A DNA stretch of 64,000 nucleotides from Bacillota bacterium (GTDB taxonomy: Bacteria; Bacillota; DTU025; MWDF01). Shown here piece by piece: positions 27,201 to 36,854 of the stretch. The notes beneath the pieces are model-generated. The model ran no database searches. It worked only from the letters and a program-made list of their open reading frames with translations, and was not told where the DNA came from. Location: positions 1-64,000 of the forward strand of contig JAKQNF010000010.1 in the NCBI GenBank assembly GCA_029565935.1, written 5' to 3'. The number at the start of each line of letters is the position of its first letter. Positions within the stretch are counted from its first letter, which is position 1. Position numbers and translations under genes: made by a program.

Positions 27201-27911
27201 TCAAGCGCGCTTTTCGCTCCTGCCTGCGAACATACTGTCCGCGAACAGAGCCATCAGCAGCACCGGCATGGTCCCTTTTATCACCATCAGGATATCGTAA
27301 GTCCTTATCCCCGCGACTATCGGTATACCTAGGCCGCCGGCCCCGACGGTAGCGCCCAGGGTCGCCGCCGAGATGTTGATGATGAGGGCTATGCGAAGGC
27401 CGGCCGCCATGACAGGCCAGGCGAGGGGCAGCTCGACCTTGAAGAGCATCTGGAACTTGTCCATGCCCATGCCCCTGGCGGCTTCGGTAATACCGCGGGG
27501 TACCTCCGACAGGCCGGTAACGGTGTTCCTAAGTATAGGCAGCACGGCATATATGAAAAGGGCGAGCATACAGGGCAGGTTGCCGTAGCCGAGGACTGGC
27601 ACCGAAAGCGCGATGATCGCGACGCTCGGGAACGTCTCGCCTATCGATCCTAATGATATGGCCAGGGATTTCAGCTCCTCGTTGCCGTAGACGTGCAGGA
27701 GACAGCCTGAGGCCGCTGAGATGGCAAGGGCCGCAAGCGTGGGGACGAGGGCTATCACCAGGTGCTGCCATACCAGCACGTAAAGCGCCGTCCTCTCCAC
27801 GATGGCGGGCCGTAAGGGCACGATGATCGAATAAAGGGCCTCTACGTATCCGAAGCCGAACACGAACAGGACGAACAGGGAGATTATGGCGGCCCTCCTG
27901 ACCCAGATCAT
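27201..27911 (-). CDS. Osmoprotectant ABC transporter, second permease (OpuCB/YehW-like)
   Basis: The 236-residue permease is the last gene of a four-gene osmoprotectant operon. It has about six membrane segments and the BPD_transp_1 coupling loop: EVPRGITEAARGMGMDKFQMLFKVELPLAWPVMAAGLRIAL, which matches the EAA motif contacting the ATPase. IGETFPSVAIIALSVPVLGYG is typical of the ProW/OpuCB group. Its ATG overlaps the end of the ATPase gene (ATGA). The substrate is likely glycine betaine, choline or a related compound, as in the family. Confidence 0.9.
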   Translation of the reverse strand: MIWVRRAAIISLFVLFVFGFGYVEALYSIIVPLRPAIVERTALYVLVWQHLVIALVPTLAALAISAASGCLLHVYGNEELKSLAISLGSIGETFPSVAIIALSVPVLGYGNLPCMLALFIYAVLPILRNTVTGLSEVPRGITEAARGMGMDKFQMLFKVELPLAWPVMAAGLRIALIINISAATLGATVGAGGLGIPIVAGIRTYDILMVIKGTMPVLLMALFADSMFAGRSEKRA

Positions 27912-28873
27912 CTTTTCGCCCCCTGCATCAAGCACTTGATGTCGGAGAAGGTAATCCTCATGCCCGCTCCTTCGGGGGTGGTCAGCAGGACGGCATCCCC
28001 CTGGGCTCTTATCAGCCCTGAAAGAAGGTCCTTCAGGGTCATGCCGGGCTCCATGGCAATCCGCATATCCTTACCGTCGGCCGCGTTCTCGACGTTTTGC
28101 CCGCAAAGCCCGAGTTCCTTTATCTCATACCTGCTTAGCAGCCTTAGCGGATATTCCCTGCCGAGGAAATCCCCTATGAAGCCCTCGTCCAGCCGGGCTT
28201 CCAGCCCCGCGGGCTCGTCGACGGCCACCAGGCGGCCCTTCTCCATCAGGGCTATCCTGTCCGCAAGGAGTATCGCCTCGTCTACGTCGTGGGTCACGAA
28301 GACCACGGTCTTCTTCAGCTGCTTCTGCATCTTCAAAAACTCCGCCTGCAAGGTGTGCCTGTTCAAAGGGTCCACCGCGCCGAACGGCTCGTCCATCAGC
28401 ATGACCGGAGGATCTGACGCCAGCGCCCTTAGCACGCCTACCCTTTGCGCCTCCCCTCCGGACAGCTGCCTCGGGTACTTCTTCAGATGGTCCGCCGAGA
28501 GGCCGCTTATGGCGAGCAGCCGGTCGACCCTCTCCTTTATCCTCTCCTCGGGCCAACGAAGAAGCCTCGGGACGACAGCTATGTTCTCATATACGTCCAT
28601 GTGGGGGAACAGGCCTACTTCCTGTATGCAGTAGCCTATGCCGCGCCTTAGGAGCTCCTCCTTGTAATCCGATACGGGCCTGCCGGCAAGCACGATGCTC
28701 CCCGAATCGTATTGGACCATCCTGTTCACGCACTTGAGGAGCGTGGATTTGCCGCAACCCGAAGGGCCTATAAGTATGAGCAGCTCGCCTTCTTCGACCT
28801 CAAGGCTGAAGCCGTCTAGGGCCGCCTGCTTGCCATAGCTCTTGTACAGCGCCTCGATGCTAATCATCGCCAT
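27908..28873 (-). CDS. Osmoprotectant ABC transporter ATPase (ProV/OpuCA-like)
   Basis: The 321-residue ATPase has Walker A GPSGCGKST (about residue 38), the ABC signature LSGGEAQRVGVLRAL (about 140), Walker B VMLMDEPFGAVDPL and the switch His in FVTHDVDEA. A C-terminal extension after residue 240 has the remains of CBS-type regulatory sequence (MTLKDLLSGLIRAQGDAVLLTTPEGAGMRITFSDIK), as in ProV/OpuCA, where it senses ionic strength. The start overlaps the upstream permease gene by 14 bases and follows AAGGTGG. It powers both permeases. Confidence 0.92.
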   Translation of the reverse strand: MAMISIEALYKSYGKQAALDGFSLEVEEGELLILIGPSGCGKSTLLKCVNRMVQYDSGSIVLAGRPVSDYKEELLRRGIGYCIQEVGLFPHMDVYENIAVVPRLLRWPEERIKERVDRLLAISGLSADHLKKYPRQLSGGEAQRVGVLRALASDPPVMLMDEPFGAVDPLNRHTLQAEFLKMQKQLKKTVVFVTHDVDEAILLADRIALMEKGRLVAVDEPAGLEARLDEGFIGDFLGREYPLRLLSRYEIKELGLCGQNVENAADGKDMRIAMEPGMTLKDLLSGLIRAQGDAVLLTTPEGAGMRITFSDIKCLMQGAKR

Positions 28874-30011
28874 GCAGAACCGCCACCTTTATCATCCTTT
28901 CCGCGCGTCCTAGGGCGGCATCGGCGGCCAGGGCCATCGTGATCACAGGAAGGGCCCCGAGCAGCACAAGGTCTGGGGCCGCCTGGGCAAGGCCAAGGAA
29001 GATGAGAGAGCCCATGCCCCCTCCTCCGACGAGCCCTGCGATCGTGGCATTGCCCAGATTCTGGGCGACCGCGGTCCTGATACCGGAGAATATGACGGGT
29101 GATGCCAGCGGAAGCTGCACTTTCACGAGCGACTGCCTGTTAGTCATACCCATGGCCTTGGCGCTAAAGAGCACCTTCTTGTCGACGCTGGCGAAGCCTG
29201 CCATGGTGTTGACGGTAATGGGAAGCAGGCAGTAAAGGCCCAGGGCGATGAATGCCGGGGCGAAGCCGATGCCCCTTATGCCCAAATCGGCCAGAAACGG
29301 CAGCTTCCTCGAAATGTACGTCAGCGGCAGCATTATGAGCCCGAACAGGGATAGGGTGGGCAGGACCTGCATCAGGTTCACGAAGCCCATGACGAACCTT
29401 CCCGCCCTCTCGCTCGCATAACACCAGTATCCAAGCAGCATGCCAGGCAGTATCGCCGCCGCCGCGGAGAACAAGGCGATCTTTACGTGCTTGAGCAGCT
29501 CAGAAAAGAACATGGCCTTCTTAGCCTCAAACTCCATAAACAATGAAACGTCCTTGACGTACCCGGACTTCGCGGCAAGAGCGATCGAGGCCACCAGGAG
29601 CAGGAATGCCGCGAACGGGATGCGCTTCGACCCGCTCAGCAGAAGCGCCCCCGCCGACATGAGCCAGAATCCGGCCCCCAGCCCGTAGCGCGCCTCCGCC
29701 GCTAGACCGCCAGCAGGCGCAAAGGACGAGACGGCGATGAGCGCCGTTGCGGGCATCAATGACCATAGCAGCCTCGATGCCGCGTACGGATTAGCGCTTT
29801 TTCTCAATGCCTTCATCGCCAGCGCGGCAAGGCACACTGCGCCAGGCACCGCAAGCATTGTGAATATGCCCTTCCAGCCTAGGTTTGCCAGCCGTATAGC
29901 TTCGCCGCTAGCAAGCCTGTTGGCTTTGAGAGAGGCGATTGGAAGCACCAGCGACATGGCGACCAGCGCATAGCCGGCGGCGTCCCTTACGCTGTTTTTG
30001 GCCATTCTCAT
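28860..30011 (-). CDS. Osmoprotectant ABC permease with a long hydrophobic N-terminal extension (YehY-like)
   Basis: The 383-residue permease is longer than the usual 210-240 residues. The C-terminal half (from about residue 165) is a regular BPD_transp_1 domain with LMQVLPTLSLFGLIMLPL and the EAA loop AKAMGMTNRQSLVKVQLPLASPVIFSGIRTAV. The first 150 residues add about five membrane helices, an arrangement also found in YehY-type permeases of osmoprotectant systems. The extension may regulate transport or dock the binding protein, but this is not known. The ATG overlaps the stop of the binding-protein gene (ATGA). Confidence 0.9.
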   Translation of the reverse strand: MRMAKNSVRDAAGYALVAMSLVLPIASLKANRLASGEAIRLANLGWKGIFTMLAVPGAVCLAALAMKALRKSANPYAASRLLWSLMPATALIAVSSFAPAGGLAAEARYGLGAGFWLMSAGALLLSGSKRIPFAAFLLLVASIALAAKSGYVKDVSLFMEFEAKKAMFFSELLKHVKIALFSAAAAILPGMLLGYWCYASERAGRFVMGFVNLMQVLPTLSLFGLIMLPLTYISRKLPFLADLGIRGIGFAPAFIALGLYCLLPITVNTMAGFASVDKKVLFSAKAMGMTNRQSLVKVQLPLASPVIFSGIRTAVAQNLGNATIAGLVGGGGMGSLIFLGLAQAAPDLVLLGALPVITMALAADAALGRAERMIKVAVLHGDD

Positions 30012-30943
30012 TTTAGGAAGCCGTTCTCCTGGAGATACTCCCTTGCCACGACGGTCGCGTCCCTGCCGTCGTATGCTACTTGGGCGTTCAGCTTCTGCAG
30101 CTTTTCGAGCGTAAGGGATTCGAAGACGGGACGCAGTATGTCCTCTATTTCGGGATTGGCCCTTAGGACCTCGCCTCTTATCACGGGCGTCGGGAGATAG
30201 ACCGGCGGCACATGGAGGGGATCTTCCAAAACGATCAGCCCCATCTTGTCCAGCGCCCCGTCGGTGCCGTACACCAAGGAGGCGTTGACTCCGCTGGTAC
30301 CCTCATTAAGGGCCTTGAGCATCTCTGCTGTGTTGCCAGACGAGAGGATTATGAGCTGGCTGTCCTTCAGCTTGAAGCCGTACTTCTCCTCGTAACCTAA
30401 AAGCCCGAGCTTATTCTCGGTGAAGCTGGCGGAGCATATTAGCTTTATCTCTCCGCCTGAGCTTACGTACTTCGCGAAGTCCCACATGTCCTTCAGGCCG
30501 TTCTCGTCGGCGAACTGCCTCTTCACGGCTATCATCTCCGTGTTGTTCGCCTGTGCCGGGGTGAGCCAGATGATGTCGTTCTTCTCTTTATCCAGCTTGG
30601 CCGTGAGCTCATAGCCTTTCTGGGGGTCGTTCCAGATGGTGGTGTCAGACGCTTCCTCTGGGTGGTAGTATTGGCCCGAGCCGGTATAGTCGACCACCAG
30701 GTCGACCTCCTTGTTCTCAAGGGCCTTCCTCAATATGTCGGGTGTGCCGAAATTGACCTTGTCCGTGACCTTTATCTTGGCGTCCTCTAATAGCAGCACG
30801 ATCGCCCTGCCGAGCACGCTGCCCTCGGAATCTATCATAGTTGCTACTATGACCGGCGCCTTTTCGGCCTTCTTCGTCAGGCAGCCCCCCGATAGGGCGA
30901 CCGCCAGGACGACAAGGGCGATCAACATCCTGGAGTGCCTCAT
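30008..30943 (-). CDS. Osmoprotectant-binding lipoprotein (OsmX/OpuCC-like)
   Basis: The 311-residue protein captures the substrate outside the inner membrane. It begins with a lipoprotein signal ending in LSGGC. The rest is a type II periplasmic binding fold of the OpuAC family: VIVATMIDSEGSVLGRAIVLLLE, then GTPDILRKALENKEVDLVVDYTG, then IIWLTPAQANNTEMIAVKR, and the terminal YDGRDATVVAREYLQENGFL. It is the first gene of the operon, upstream of permease, ATPase and second permease, which lets the binding protein be made in excess. Aromatic cage residues typical for quaternary-amine ligands (several Trp and Tyr) are plausible but not proven. Confidence 0.92.
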   Translation of the reverse strand: MRHSRMLIALVVLAVALSGGCLTKKAEKAPVIVATMIDSEGSVLGRAIVLLLEDAKIKVTDKVNFGTPDILRKALENKEVDLVVDYTGSGQYYHPEEASDTTIWNDPQKGYELTAKLDKEKNDIIWLTPAQANNTEMIAVKRQFADENGLKDMWDFAKYVSSGGEIKLICSASFTENKLGLLGYEEKYGFKLKDSQLIILSSGNTAEMLKALNEGTSGVNASLVYGTDGALDKMGLIVLEDPLHVPPVYLPTPVIRGEVLRANPEIEDILRPVFESLTLEKLQKLNAQVAYDGRDATVVAREYLQENGFLK

Positions 30944-31093
30944 TGCGACACCTTCCCTCTCGAGTACATCGGTTCCTAGGCGCTCGCGCTCTAGTCTAGC
31001 GGATGGGTTTTATGTGTATTTCAACCGTCCGGCCCGGATTCCTCCATGCACAGGACGCAGCGGCGTCCTTGCCGCATCGGGCTTTCGGAATGA

Positions 31094-31125
31094 CAAAAAG
31101 CGGGCCAGCGCCATGTGCGGCCCGC
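31094..31125 (-). terminator. Rho-independent terminator of the PPi-phosphofructokinase gene
   Basis: On the minus strand a 7-bp stem GCGGGCC / GGCCCGC with a 12-base loop is followed by TTTTTGTC. It lies about 30 bases beyond the stop codon. Confidence 0.9.
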
Positions 31126-31153
31126 CTGGTTAATCATTTCCGACCAGAGATCC

Positions 31154-32368
31154 CTACTTGTGGAGTATCTTCTCCGCCTTGGGGGCCCTGAGGCCTCCAG
31201 CCGAAGGCATCTCGGTTCCTAGAAGCGGCGTGATGTAGTACTTGAACGCGTCGGTCACGTTGTTGCCGGCGGCGTTGATGAACTCGTCCGGCATCAGCTT
31301 GGTCTTGCCGGCGATCTCCTCAAGAGGCCTCAGCTCGTAGTCCACGGAGTAGTAGCCTGTCCTCTTGATGGTTATGGAACCATCGATGTTGTGCCAGATG
31401 GCGAACTGCGCCGCCTTCTCGCCGACCTCACGGGCCTCCTTCTCGTCGACGTCGGATACGCAGCCCAAGAAGCACCTCTGCAGATAACCGAAGGTGTCCG
31501 ACCTGACCCTGCTTATATCGGTGTTGTCCCTCACGTACTGCGCGAGCAGGTCGCCGAGCACGCCGGTGCCTGAAAGCTGAACGTTCCCGTGGGCGTCCTG
31601 ACCGAACTTGCCCAGCTTGGTGACTATAGGCACGCCGACCTCATCCCTTACGCCCTCCGAGACGGCGATCAGGCACCTTCCGTATCTTCCGTAAACCGCT
31701 TTGACGTCATCGAGGAAGCTGTCCATCCTGAAGCTCCTCTCGGGGAGGTAGATGAGGTGCGGCCCATCGTCATGGTATTTCTGGGCTACGGAAGACGCCG
31801 CCGTAAGGAAGCCGGCGTTCCTTCCCATGACCACGCCTATGTGGACTCCAGGAAGGGCCTTGTTGTCCAGGTTAAGGCCTATGAAAGCCTGGGCCACGAA
31901 CTTGGCCGCCGAGCCGTAGCCCGGCGTATGGTCGTTCAGGACGAGGTCGTTGTCTATCGTCTTCGGTATGTGTATGGCCCTGAACTCATAATCGGAAAGC
32001 TCGGCCTTCTCATTTACGATCCTTACGGTATCGGCCGAATCGTTACCTCCGATATAGAAGAAGTACCTTACGTTGTGCGCCCTGAAAACCTTGAATATCT
32101 CCTTGCAGTACTCTTCGTCGGGCTTGTCCCTCGTGGAGAACAGGGCCGATGACGGAGTCCTCGCGACGCTCTCGAGGTTGTTGGTGGTCTCTTGGGTGAG
32201 GTCGACGAAATCCTCGTTTATTATGCCCTCGACCCCGTTGACGGCGCCGTACACCTTCGATATCTGGTCGAACTTCCTGGATTCGAGGACTACTCCCGCC
32301 AGTGACTGGTTAATGACGGCCGTCGGGCCGCCTCCTTGTGCGACTACTACTTTACCTTCGAGCTTCAT
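31154..32368 (-). CDS. pfp: Pyrophosphate-dependent phosphofructokinase
   Basis: The 404-residue enzyme converts fructose 6-phosphate to the 1,6-bisphosphate, reversibly, with PPi as phosphate donor. Two positions that separate the types read as PPi-dependent: IGGNDSADT has Asp where ATP enzymes have Gly104, and PKTIDNDL has Lys where ATP enzymes have Gly124 (E. coli numbering). VMGRNAGFLTAASS and LPERSF are typical of the longer PPi group. TIDND supplies the catalytic Asp. PPi use saves ATP in fermenting anaerobes. It stands alone, and a second phosphofructokinase gene lies near 48 kb. Confidence 0.93.
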   Translation of the reverse strand: MKLEGKVVVAQGGGPTAVINQSLAGVVLESRKFDQISKVYGAVNGVEGIINEDFVDLTQETTNNLESVARTPSSALFSTRDKPDEEYCKEIFKVFRAHNVRYFFYIGGNDSADTVRIVNEKAELSDYEFRAIHIPKTIDNDLVLNDHTPGYGSAAKFVAQAFIGLNLDNKALPGVHIGVVMGRNAGFLTAASSVAQKYHDDGPHLIYLPERSFRMDSFLDDVKAVYGRYGRCLIAVSEGVRDEVGVPIVTKLGKFGQDAHGNVQLSGTGVLGDLLAQYVRDNTDISRVRSDTFGYLQRCFLGCVSDVDEKEAREVGEKAAQFAIWHNIDGSITIKRTGYYSVDYELRPLEEIAGKTKLMPDEFINAAGNNVTDAFKYYITPLLGTEMPSAGGLRAPKAEKILHK

Positions 32369-32841
32369 TGCATAACACGTTCCTTCTCTTGGGATTCCTC
32401 CCTATCGCTAGGGGCCGGCGCACCGGCGCGGCCTCGGGTGAAATTCTACCGCGCAGTCCGCCGTCCGGATAAAATCGAATCATCACTGAAAGACTATTGC
32501 CATTAGTCTAACCTGTCAACAGTGTGCGTGTCGAATTAGGGCTGCTGGCAAATCGGCAGGCTCGGTGCCGAGGCCGACGAGGAAAAAGGCCGTCCTCCGG
32601 CCGGCTCGGCACGTTCGGGCCATAGTTCGACATTTCCGCCGTCCAAGTGCTATATAATAGTAGCGGATACATAAAAGACCAGTTGGAATGGCAAATCCGG
32701 GGTCGCATGCCATAATGGACGTATAGATGAGGAGAGGGCCCGCCGCGGTCTTTTCTCCTTAGGCGCCGGATCGGGGTATGGATGCGACCAAGAACCACGT
32801 CAGGCAGAAATCCATGCCGATTATATCCAGAGGAGGGTGTC
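32369..32841. other. Intergenic region between divergent pfp and sbcD
   Basis: No gene is seen in these 473 bases. A perfect TATAAT at 32653-32658 points toward sbcD. On the minus strand TTGACA (reverse of 32514-32519) points toward pfp with a poor -10. The untranslated leader of sbcD would be about 180 bases. Confidence 0.5.
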
Positions 32842-33978
32842 ATGAAGTTTATCCACCTGTCCGACCTTCACATAGGAAAGCGAGTCAATGAATTTTCGAT
32901 GCTTGAGGACCAGGAGTTCATACTGGACCGGATTGCCAGGGTGATCGAAGAGGAGAAGCCCGACGCCGTGCTGATAGCGGGTGACGTATACGACAAGTCC
33001 GTCCCGTCTGCGGAGGCCGTGCAGCTGTTCGACCGCTTCCTGGCGAAACTGTCCAAGCTGGCCGGCAAAGTCCTCATCATCAGCGGGAACCATGATTCTC
33101 CCGAAAGGATCGCCTTCGGGTCAAAGATCATGGACTTGAGCGGGGTCCATATGTCCCCGGTATACGACGGGACCGTCAAACCCGTATGTATGACGGACGG
33201 ATTCGGCGAAATGGACGTCTTCATGCTGCCGTTCATCAAGCCCGCGCACGTGAGGGCCAGCATACCTGGAGCCGATCCCACCACTTATTCCGATGCGGTG
33301 AGGGTTGCGATAGGTAACATGGCAATCAACGCGAGGAAGAGGAACGTACTGATGACCCACCAGTTCGTCACCGGCGCCGCCCGTTCGGATTCCGAGGACG
33401 TTAGCGTGGGAGGTGCGGACAACGTCGACGCGGACGTGTTCGAACCCTTCGATTACGTTGCGCTGGGGCATCTGCACAGGCCGCAGCGGGTTGGAAAAGA
33501 TACCGTACGATACTGCGGAACGCCGCTCAAGTACTCGTTCTCGGAAGTGGATGACGATAAATCGGTAACGGTGGTGGACCTGTTTGAGAAGGGGAATGTC
33601 ACGGTGCGGGAAGTCCCGCTCGTCCCAATGAGGGACATGAAGCAGATCAAAGGCAGCTACATGCACGTTACTGACAAGAGGTACTACAAGGATTTCGACA
33701 CGGGGGCCTACTTGCATATAACCCTGACGGACGAGGAGGACGTCCCGGATGCCATCTCAAAGCTCAGGTCGATCTACCCTAACATAATGAAGCTGGACTA
33801 CGACAATGAGCGCACGCGCACGAACGCGGTGATCACAGCGGCGGACGAACTTGAGAGCAAGACGCCGATGGAGCTATTCGCCAAGTTCTACGAAACCCAG
33901 AACAACAGAACTCTATCAGAGGAGCAGCACTGCTACGTTTCAAAGCTGATCGAGCAGATATGGGAGGATGGGAAATGA
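32842..33978 (+). CDS. sbcD: SbcD-type double-strand DNA nuclease subunit (Mre11 homologue)
   Basis: The 378-residue protein is the nuclease half of the SbcCD complex, which cuts hairpins and blocked DNA ends. Calcineurin-like phosphoesterase motifs are all present: HLSDLHIGK at the N terminus, LIAGDVYDKS, ISGNHDSPER, TH in MTHQFV, and LGHLHRPQ; these bind two Mn ions. The end of the chain (ELESKTPMELFAKFYETQN) matches the SbcD C terminus. The start ATG follows AGGAGGGTGTC; twenty earlier in-frame codons are not used. Its TGA overlaps the sbcC start (ATGA), so the subunits are coupled. Confidence 0.96.
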   Translation: MKFIHLSDLHIGKRVNEFSMLEDQEFILDRIARVIEEEKPDAVLIAGDVYDKSVPSAEAVQLFDRFLAKLSKLAGKVLIISGNHDSPERIAFGSKIMDLSGVHMSPVYDGTVKPVCMTDGFGEMDVFMLPFIKPAHVRASIPGADPTTYSDAVRVAIGNMAINARKRNVLMTHQFVTGAARSDSEDVSVGGADNVDADVFEPFDYVALGHLHRPQRVGKDTVRYCGTPLKYSFSEVDDDKSVTVVDLFEKGNVTVREVPLVPMRDMKQIKGSYMHVTDKRYYKDFDTGAYLHITLTDEEDVPDAISKLRSIYPNIMKLDYDNERTRTNAVITAADELESKTPMELFAKFYETQNNRTLSEEQHCYVSKLIEQIWEDGK

Positions 33979-36740
33979 GGCCGATAAAGCTCAAGATGTC
34001 CGCCTTCGGGCCTTATGCAGGGGAAGTCATACTGGACATGAGCATGCTCGGTGATCGTGGCCTATACCTGATAGCGGGCGACACGGGCGCTGGCAAGACC
34101 ACGATCTTCGATGCCATCACCTACGCGCTGTATGGTGAGGCCAGCGGCGACAGTCGGGATGCGTCGATGCTGAGAAGCAAATATGCAGGCCCGGATATCG
34201 AGACGTTCGTGGAGCTGACATTCCTGTGCGCCGGTAAGGAGTACTTCATCAGGCGGAATCCCGAATATGAGCGCCTTGCGAAACGAGGTGGCGGTACGGC
34301 AAGACAGAAGGCCGAGGTGGTGCTCATCCCCCCTGACGGCAAGCCGGTCACGAAAACGAAGGATGTAGCGGACAGGATCAAGGAGATCATCGGCATCGAC
34401 CGCGACCAGTTCACCCAAGTTGCGATGATAGCTCAGGGCGATTTCATGAAACTGCTGCTTGCCGGCACAGAGGATCGGATAGAGATCTTCCGCCAGATAT
34501 TCAAGACCAGGCAATACCAGACGCTCCAGGACAAGCTGAGGGATGAGTCAAACCGCCTAAAAAGGGAATATGATGACCTGAAGCTTAGCATCATCCAAAA
34601 GATAGGCATCTTAAGCTGCAAGGACGGCCATGAGCGATCAGACGATCTTGAAAGGGCCAAGAAAGGCGACCTTCCGTTTCCAGAAACCATGGAGCTGGTC
34701 GAAGAGATAATCGAGGATGATGGGCGTGAGCGCGAGGGGCTCGATCGCACCCTCAAGGAGACAGAGGAGCGTCTAGGTGATGTAATAAGGCGGTTGGGTA
34801 GGGCGGAGGAGATAGGCAAGGCGAAAGCCGATCTTGATAGAGCCCAAGAGGAGCTGGCTGAGGCGGAACCGCACCTAGGCGAACTACGTGGCGAATACGA
34901 AAAGATGAAAGGCAGAGAGCCGGAAATCGACGGGTTGTCTGCCAGCATAACTACCAAGAACAACAAGCTGTCCAAATACGATGAGCTAGAAGAAGAACGG
35001 ACCGGGCTTGATTTAAAGACGAAAGCAAAAGGACATAAGGAAGCTGAGCTTTCTGGATGGGAATCCGGGCTCAGGACATTGAAGGTAGGATTGGACAAGA
35101 ACAAGGATGAGCTTGGAAAGCTCAAGGGCGCAGAAGCCGAAAAAGAAAGACTGCTGGGCCTTAAGAGGACTACGGAGGAGCAAAGGAGCAGCATCGTAAG
35201 GCTCTCTAGGGACACGGAGGAGTATTGGAAGCTGCTCGCCGATTGCGATAAAACGGAAGGCAAGTACATCAAAGAAAGGCAAGTTGCTGAAGAACTACAA
35301 GCGACGTACAATGCCAAGAACAGGGCGTTCCTGGATGCGCAGGCCGGAATACTGGCCTCCAGGCTAGTAGAGGGAGAGAAGTGTCCTGTGTGCGGCTCGA
35401 TGCTCCACCCGGATCCTGCGTCGCCTTCAGAAGGCGCACCAAGCGAAGCAGAGCTGGAAACCGCCAGAAATGAAATGGAATCGGCGCAGTCTAGAATGGC
35501 AAGGATAAGCGCGGAGGCCGGGAATCTGAAAGGACAGGCAGGATCTAGAGAGTCGGATATTATAAAACGCGCTTCGGAATTATTGGGGGCATGCGCGTTC
35601 GACAAGCTGGAAGGCAGGATCGAAGGAGCGCTTGGGGAACTTGAGGAATCTCTTGAGGACCTAAGGAAGAAAATCAAAACCGAGGAAGACAATGCGACGC
35701 GCGCTTTGGAACTTGACGGGCTGATCCAGCAGGAGGAAGCGGATATCGAAAGGACGAAGAAGGCCATCGAGGGTGCGAAGATAGAAGTATCGACTCTTAA
35801 TACGGATATAAGGAACTGCACCAGAACGATCGGCAACCTCTTGAAAGAACTGGAATTCGATAGCAAGGACAAGGCGGAAAGGGACATCAAAGACCTTGAA
35901 GAAAAGCGCAAAGTCCTAAAAGGCGCGCTGGATGCGGCCCGGAAGGCATATGAGGAATGTAAGACTAGAGTCGACGGGCTGAACGGTACGATAGAGGTCC
36001 TTACGGCACGGTTGGAGGGCGCAGAGGAAATTGATGTAGATGCCGAGATGAAGCGCAAATCCCTGCTTTCAGACAACAAAGCTAACCTGCAGGAAGGGAT
36101 CAGACAGGTGAGCTCCCGCCTGGATAGGAATGAAAGCGCCCTTGGGAGCATCAGGGAGAGCATCGGAAAGTTGACCGGGACCGAGAACAGGTTGATATGC
36201 ATCAAGGCGCTTTCCGATACGGCCAACGGCTCCATCGTAGGTAAGGATAAGATCATGCTGGAGACCTACATCCAGATGACCTATTTCGACCGCATCCTTG
36301 CTAGGGCCAACACCAGGCTTATGGTGATGTCCAGTGGGCAGTACGAGATGAAACGCCATACGCAAGTTAGTGACGGGCGTATCCAGAGCGGATTGGAGTT
36401 GGACGTGATCGACCACTACAACGGAACGGAGCGCAGCATCAGGACGCTATCTGGCGGAGAATCCTTCAAAGCGTCACTTTCGCTGGCCCTGGGGCTTGCG
36501 GACGAGATCCAGTCCTCATCGGGCGGTGTAAGGCTCGATACAATGTTCGTGGACGAGGGCTTCGGTTCCCTTGACGAGGATTCGCTACAGCAGGCGATGA
36601 AGGCCCTCTACGGGCTCACCGAAGGAAACCGGCTGGTCGGCATCATATCGCATGTACCGGAGCTGAAAGAGAAGGTGGACAAGCAGATCCAGGTTAAAAA
36701 GGGGAAATCGGGCGGAAGCAGTGTGAGTATCGTCTGCTAG
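33975..36740 (+). CDS. sbcC: SbcC-type SMC-like ATPase subunit (Rad50 homologue)
   Basis: The 921-residue protein is the ATPase partner of SbcD. Walker A GDTGAGKTTIFDAI lies near residue 35, the Q-loop near 150 (AQGDFMKLLL), and two long coiled coils run from about 180 to 720. At their tip is the zinc hook CPVCG (C470 and C473), where two molecules join. The C terminus has the ABC signature TLSGGESFKASLSLALG and Walker B MFVDEGFGSLDE. The ATG at 33975 follows GGGAGG with seven-base spacing; a start five codons earlier lies inside that ribosome site. Third-base composition in the coiled-coil region is a little more AT-rich than in neighbours. Confidence 0.96.
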   Translation: MRPIKLKMSAFGPYAGEVILDMSMLGDRGLYLIAGDTGAGKTTIFDAITYALYGEASGDSRDASMLRSKYAGPDIETFVELTFLCAGKEYFIRRNPEYERLAKRGGGTARQKAEVVLIPPDGKPVTKTKDVADRIKEIIGIDRDQFTQVAMIAQGDFMKLLLAGTEDRIEIFRQIFKTRQYQTLQDKLRDESNRLKREYDDLKLSIIQKIGILSCKDGHERSDDLERAKKGDLPFPETMELVEEIIEDDGREREGLDRTLKETEERLGDVIRRLGRAEEIGKAKADLDRAQEELAEAEPHLGELRGEYEKMKGREPEIDGLSASITTKNNKLSKYDELEEERTGLDLKTKAKGHKEAELSGWESGLRTLKVGLDKNKDELGKLKGAEAEKERLLGLKRTTEEQRSSIVRLSRDTEEYWKLLADCDKTEGKYIKERQVAEELQATYNAKNRAFLDAQAGILASRLVEGEKCPVCGSMLHPDPASPSEGAPSEAELETARNEMESAQSRMARISAEAGNLKGQAGSRESDIIKRASELLGACAFDKLEGRIEGALGELEESLEDLRKKIKTEEDNATRALELDGLIQQEEADIERTKKAIEGAKIEVSTLNTDIRNCTRTIGNLLKELEFDSKDKAERDIKDLEEKRKVLKGALDAARKAYEECKTRVDGLNGTIEVLTARLEGAEEIDVDAEMKRKSLLSDNKANLQEGIRQVSSRLDRNESALGSIRESIGKLTGTENRLICIKALSDTANGSIVGKDKIMLETYIQMTYFDRILARANTRLMVMSSGQYEMKRHTQVSDGRIQSGLELDVIDHYNGTERSIRTLSGGESFKASLSLALGLADEIQSSSGGVRLDTMFVDEGFGSLDEDSLQQAMKALYGLTEGNRLVGIISHVPELKEKVDKQIQVKKGKSGGSSVSIVC

Positions 36741-36797
36741 GAAGCGGCATGGACTTAGGATTGCACTAAACCGAGCAAGCGATCCTGTCGAGAATAG

Positions 36798-36838
36798 AAG
36801 TGGCCGCATCCGGGAATTAAGGCCGGATGCGGCCACTT
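36798..36838. terminator. Strong bidirectional hairpin between sbcC and the exporter gene
   Basis: A 16-bp perfect stem (36798-36813 with 36823-36838) and a 9-base loop lies between convergent genes. The arms begin with AA and end in TT, so both strands have a short U run. Confidence 0.82.
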
Positions 36839-36854
36839 AGCCGTCAATCCGCCG

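Noticed and set aside
31020..31095. Short GC-rich stretch downstream of the PPi-PFK terminator as a repeat element
   Set aside because: No second copy was found in this window by eye, and nothing else marks it.
34433..36256. A 607-codon open frame antisense to sbcC
   Set aside because: It is Ser/Leu-rich, mirrors the codon pattern of the SbcC coiled coil, and has no family motif or ribosome site.
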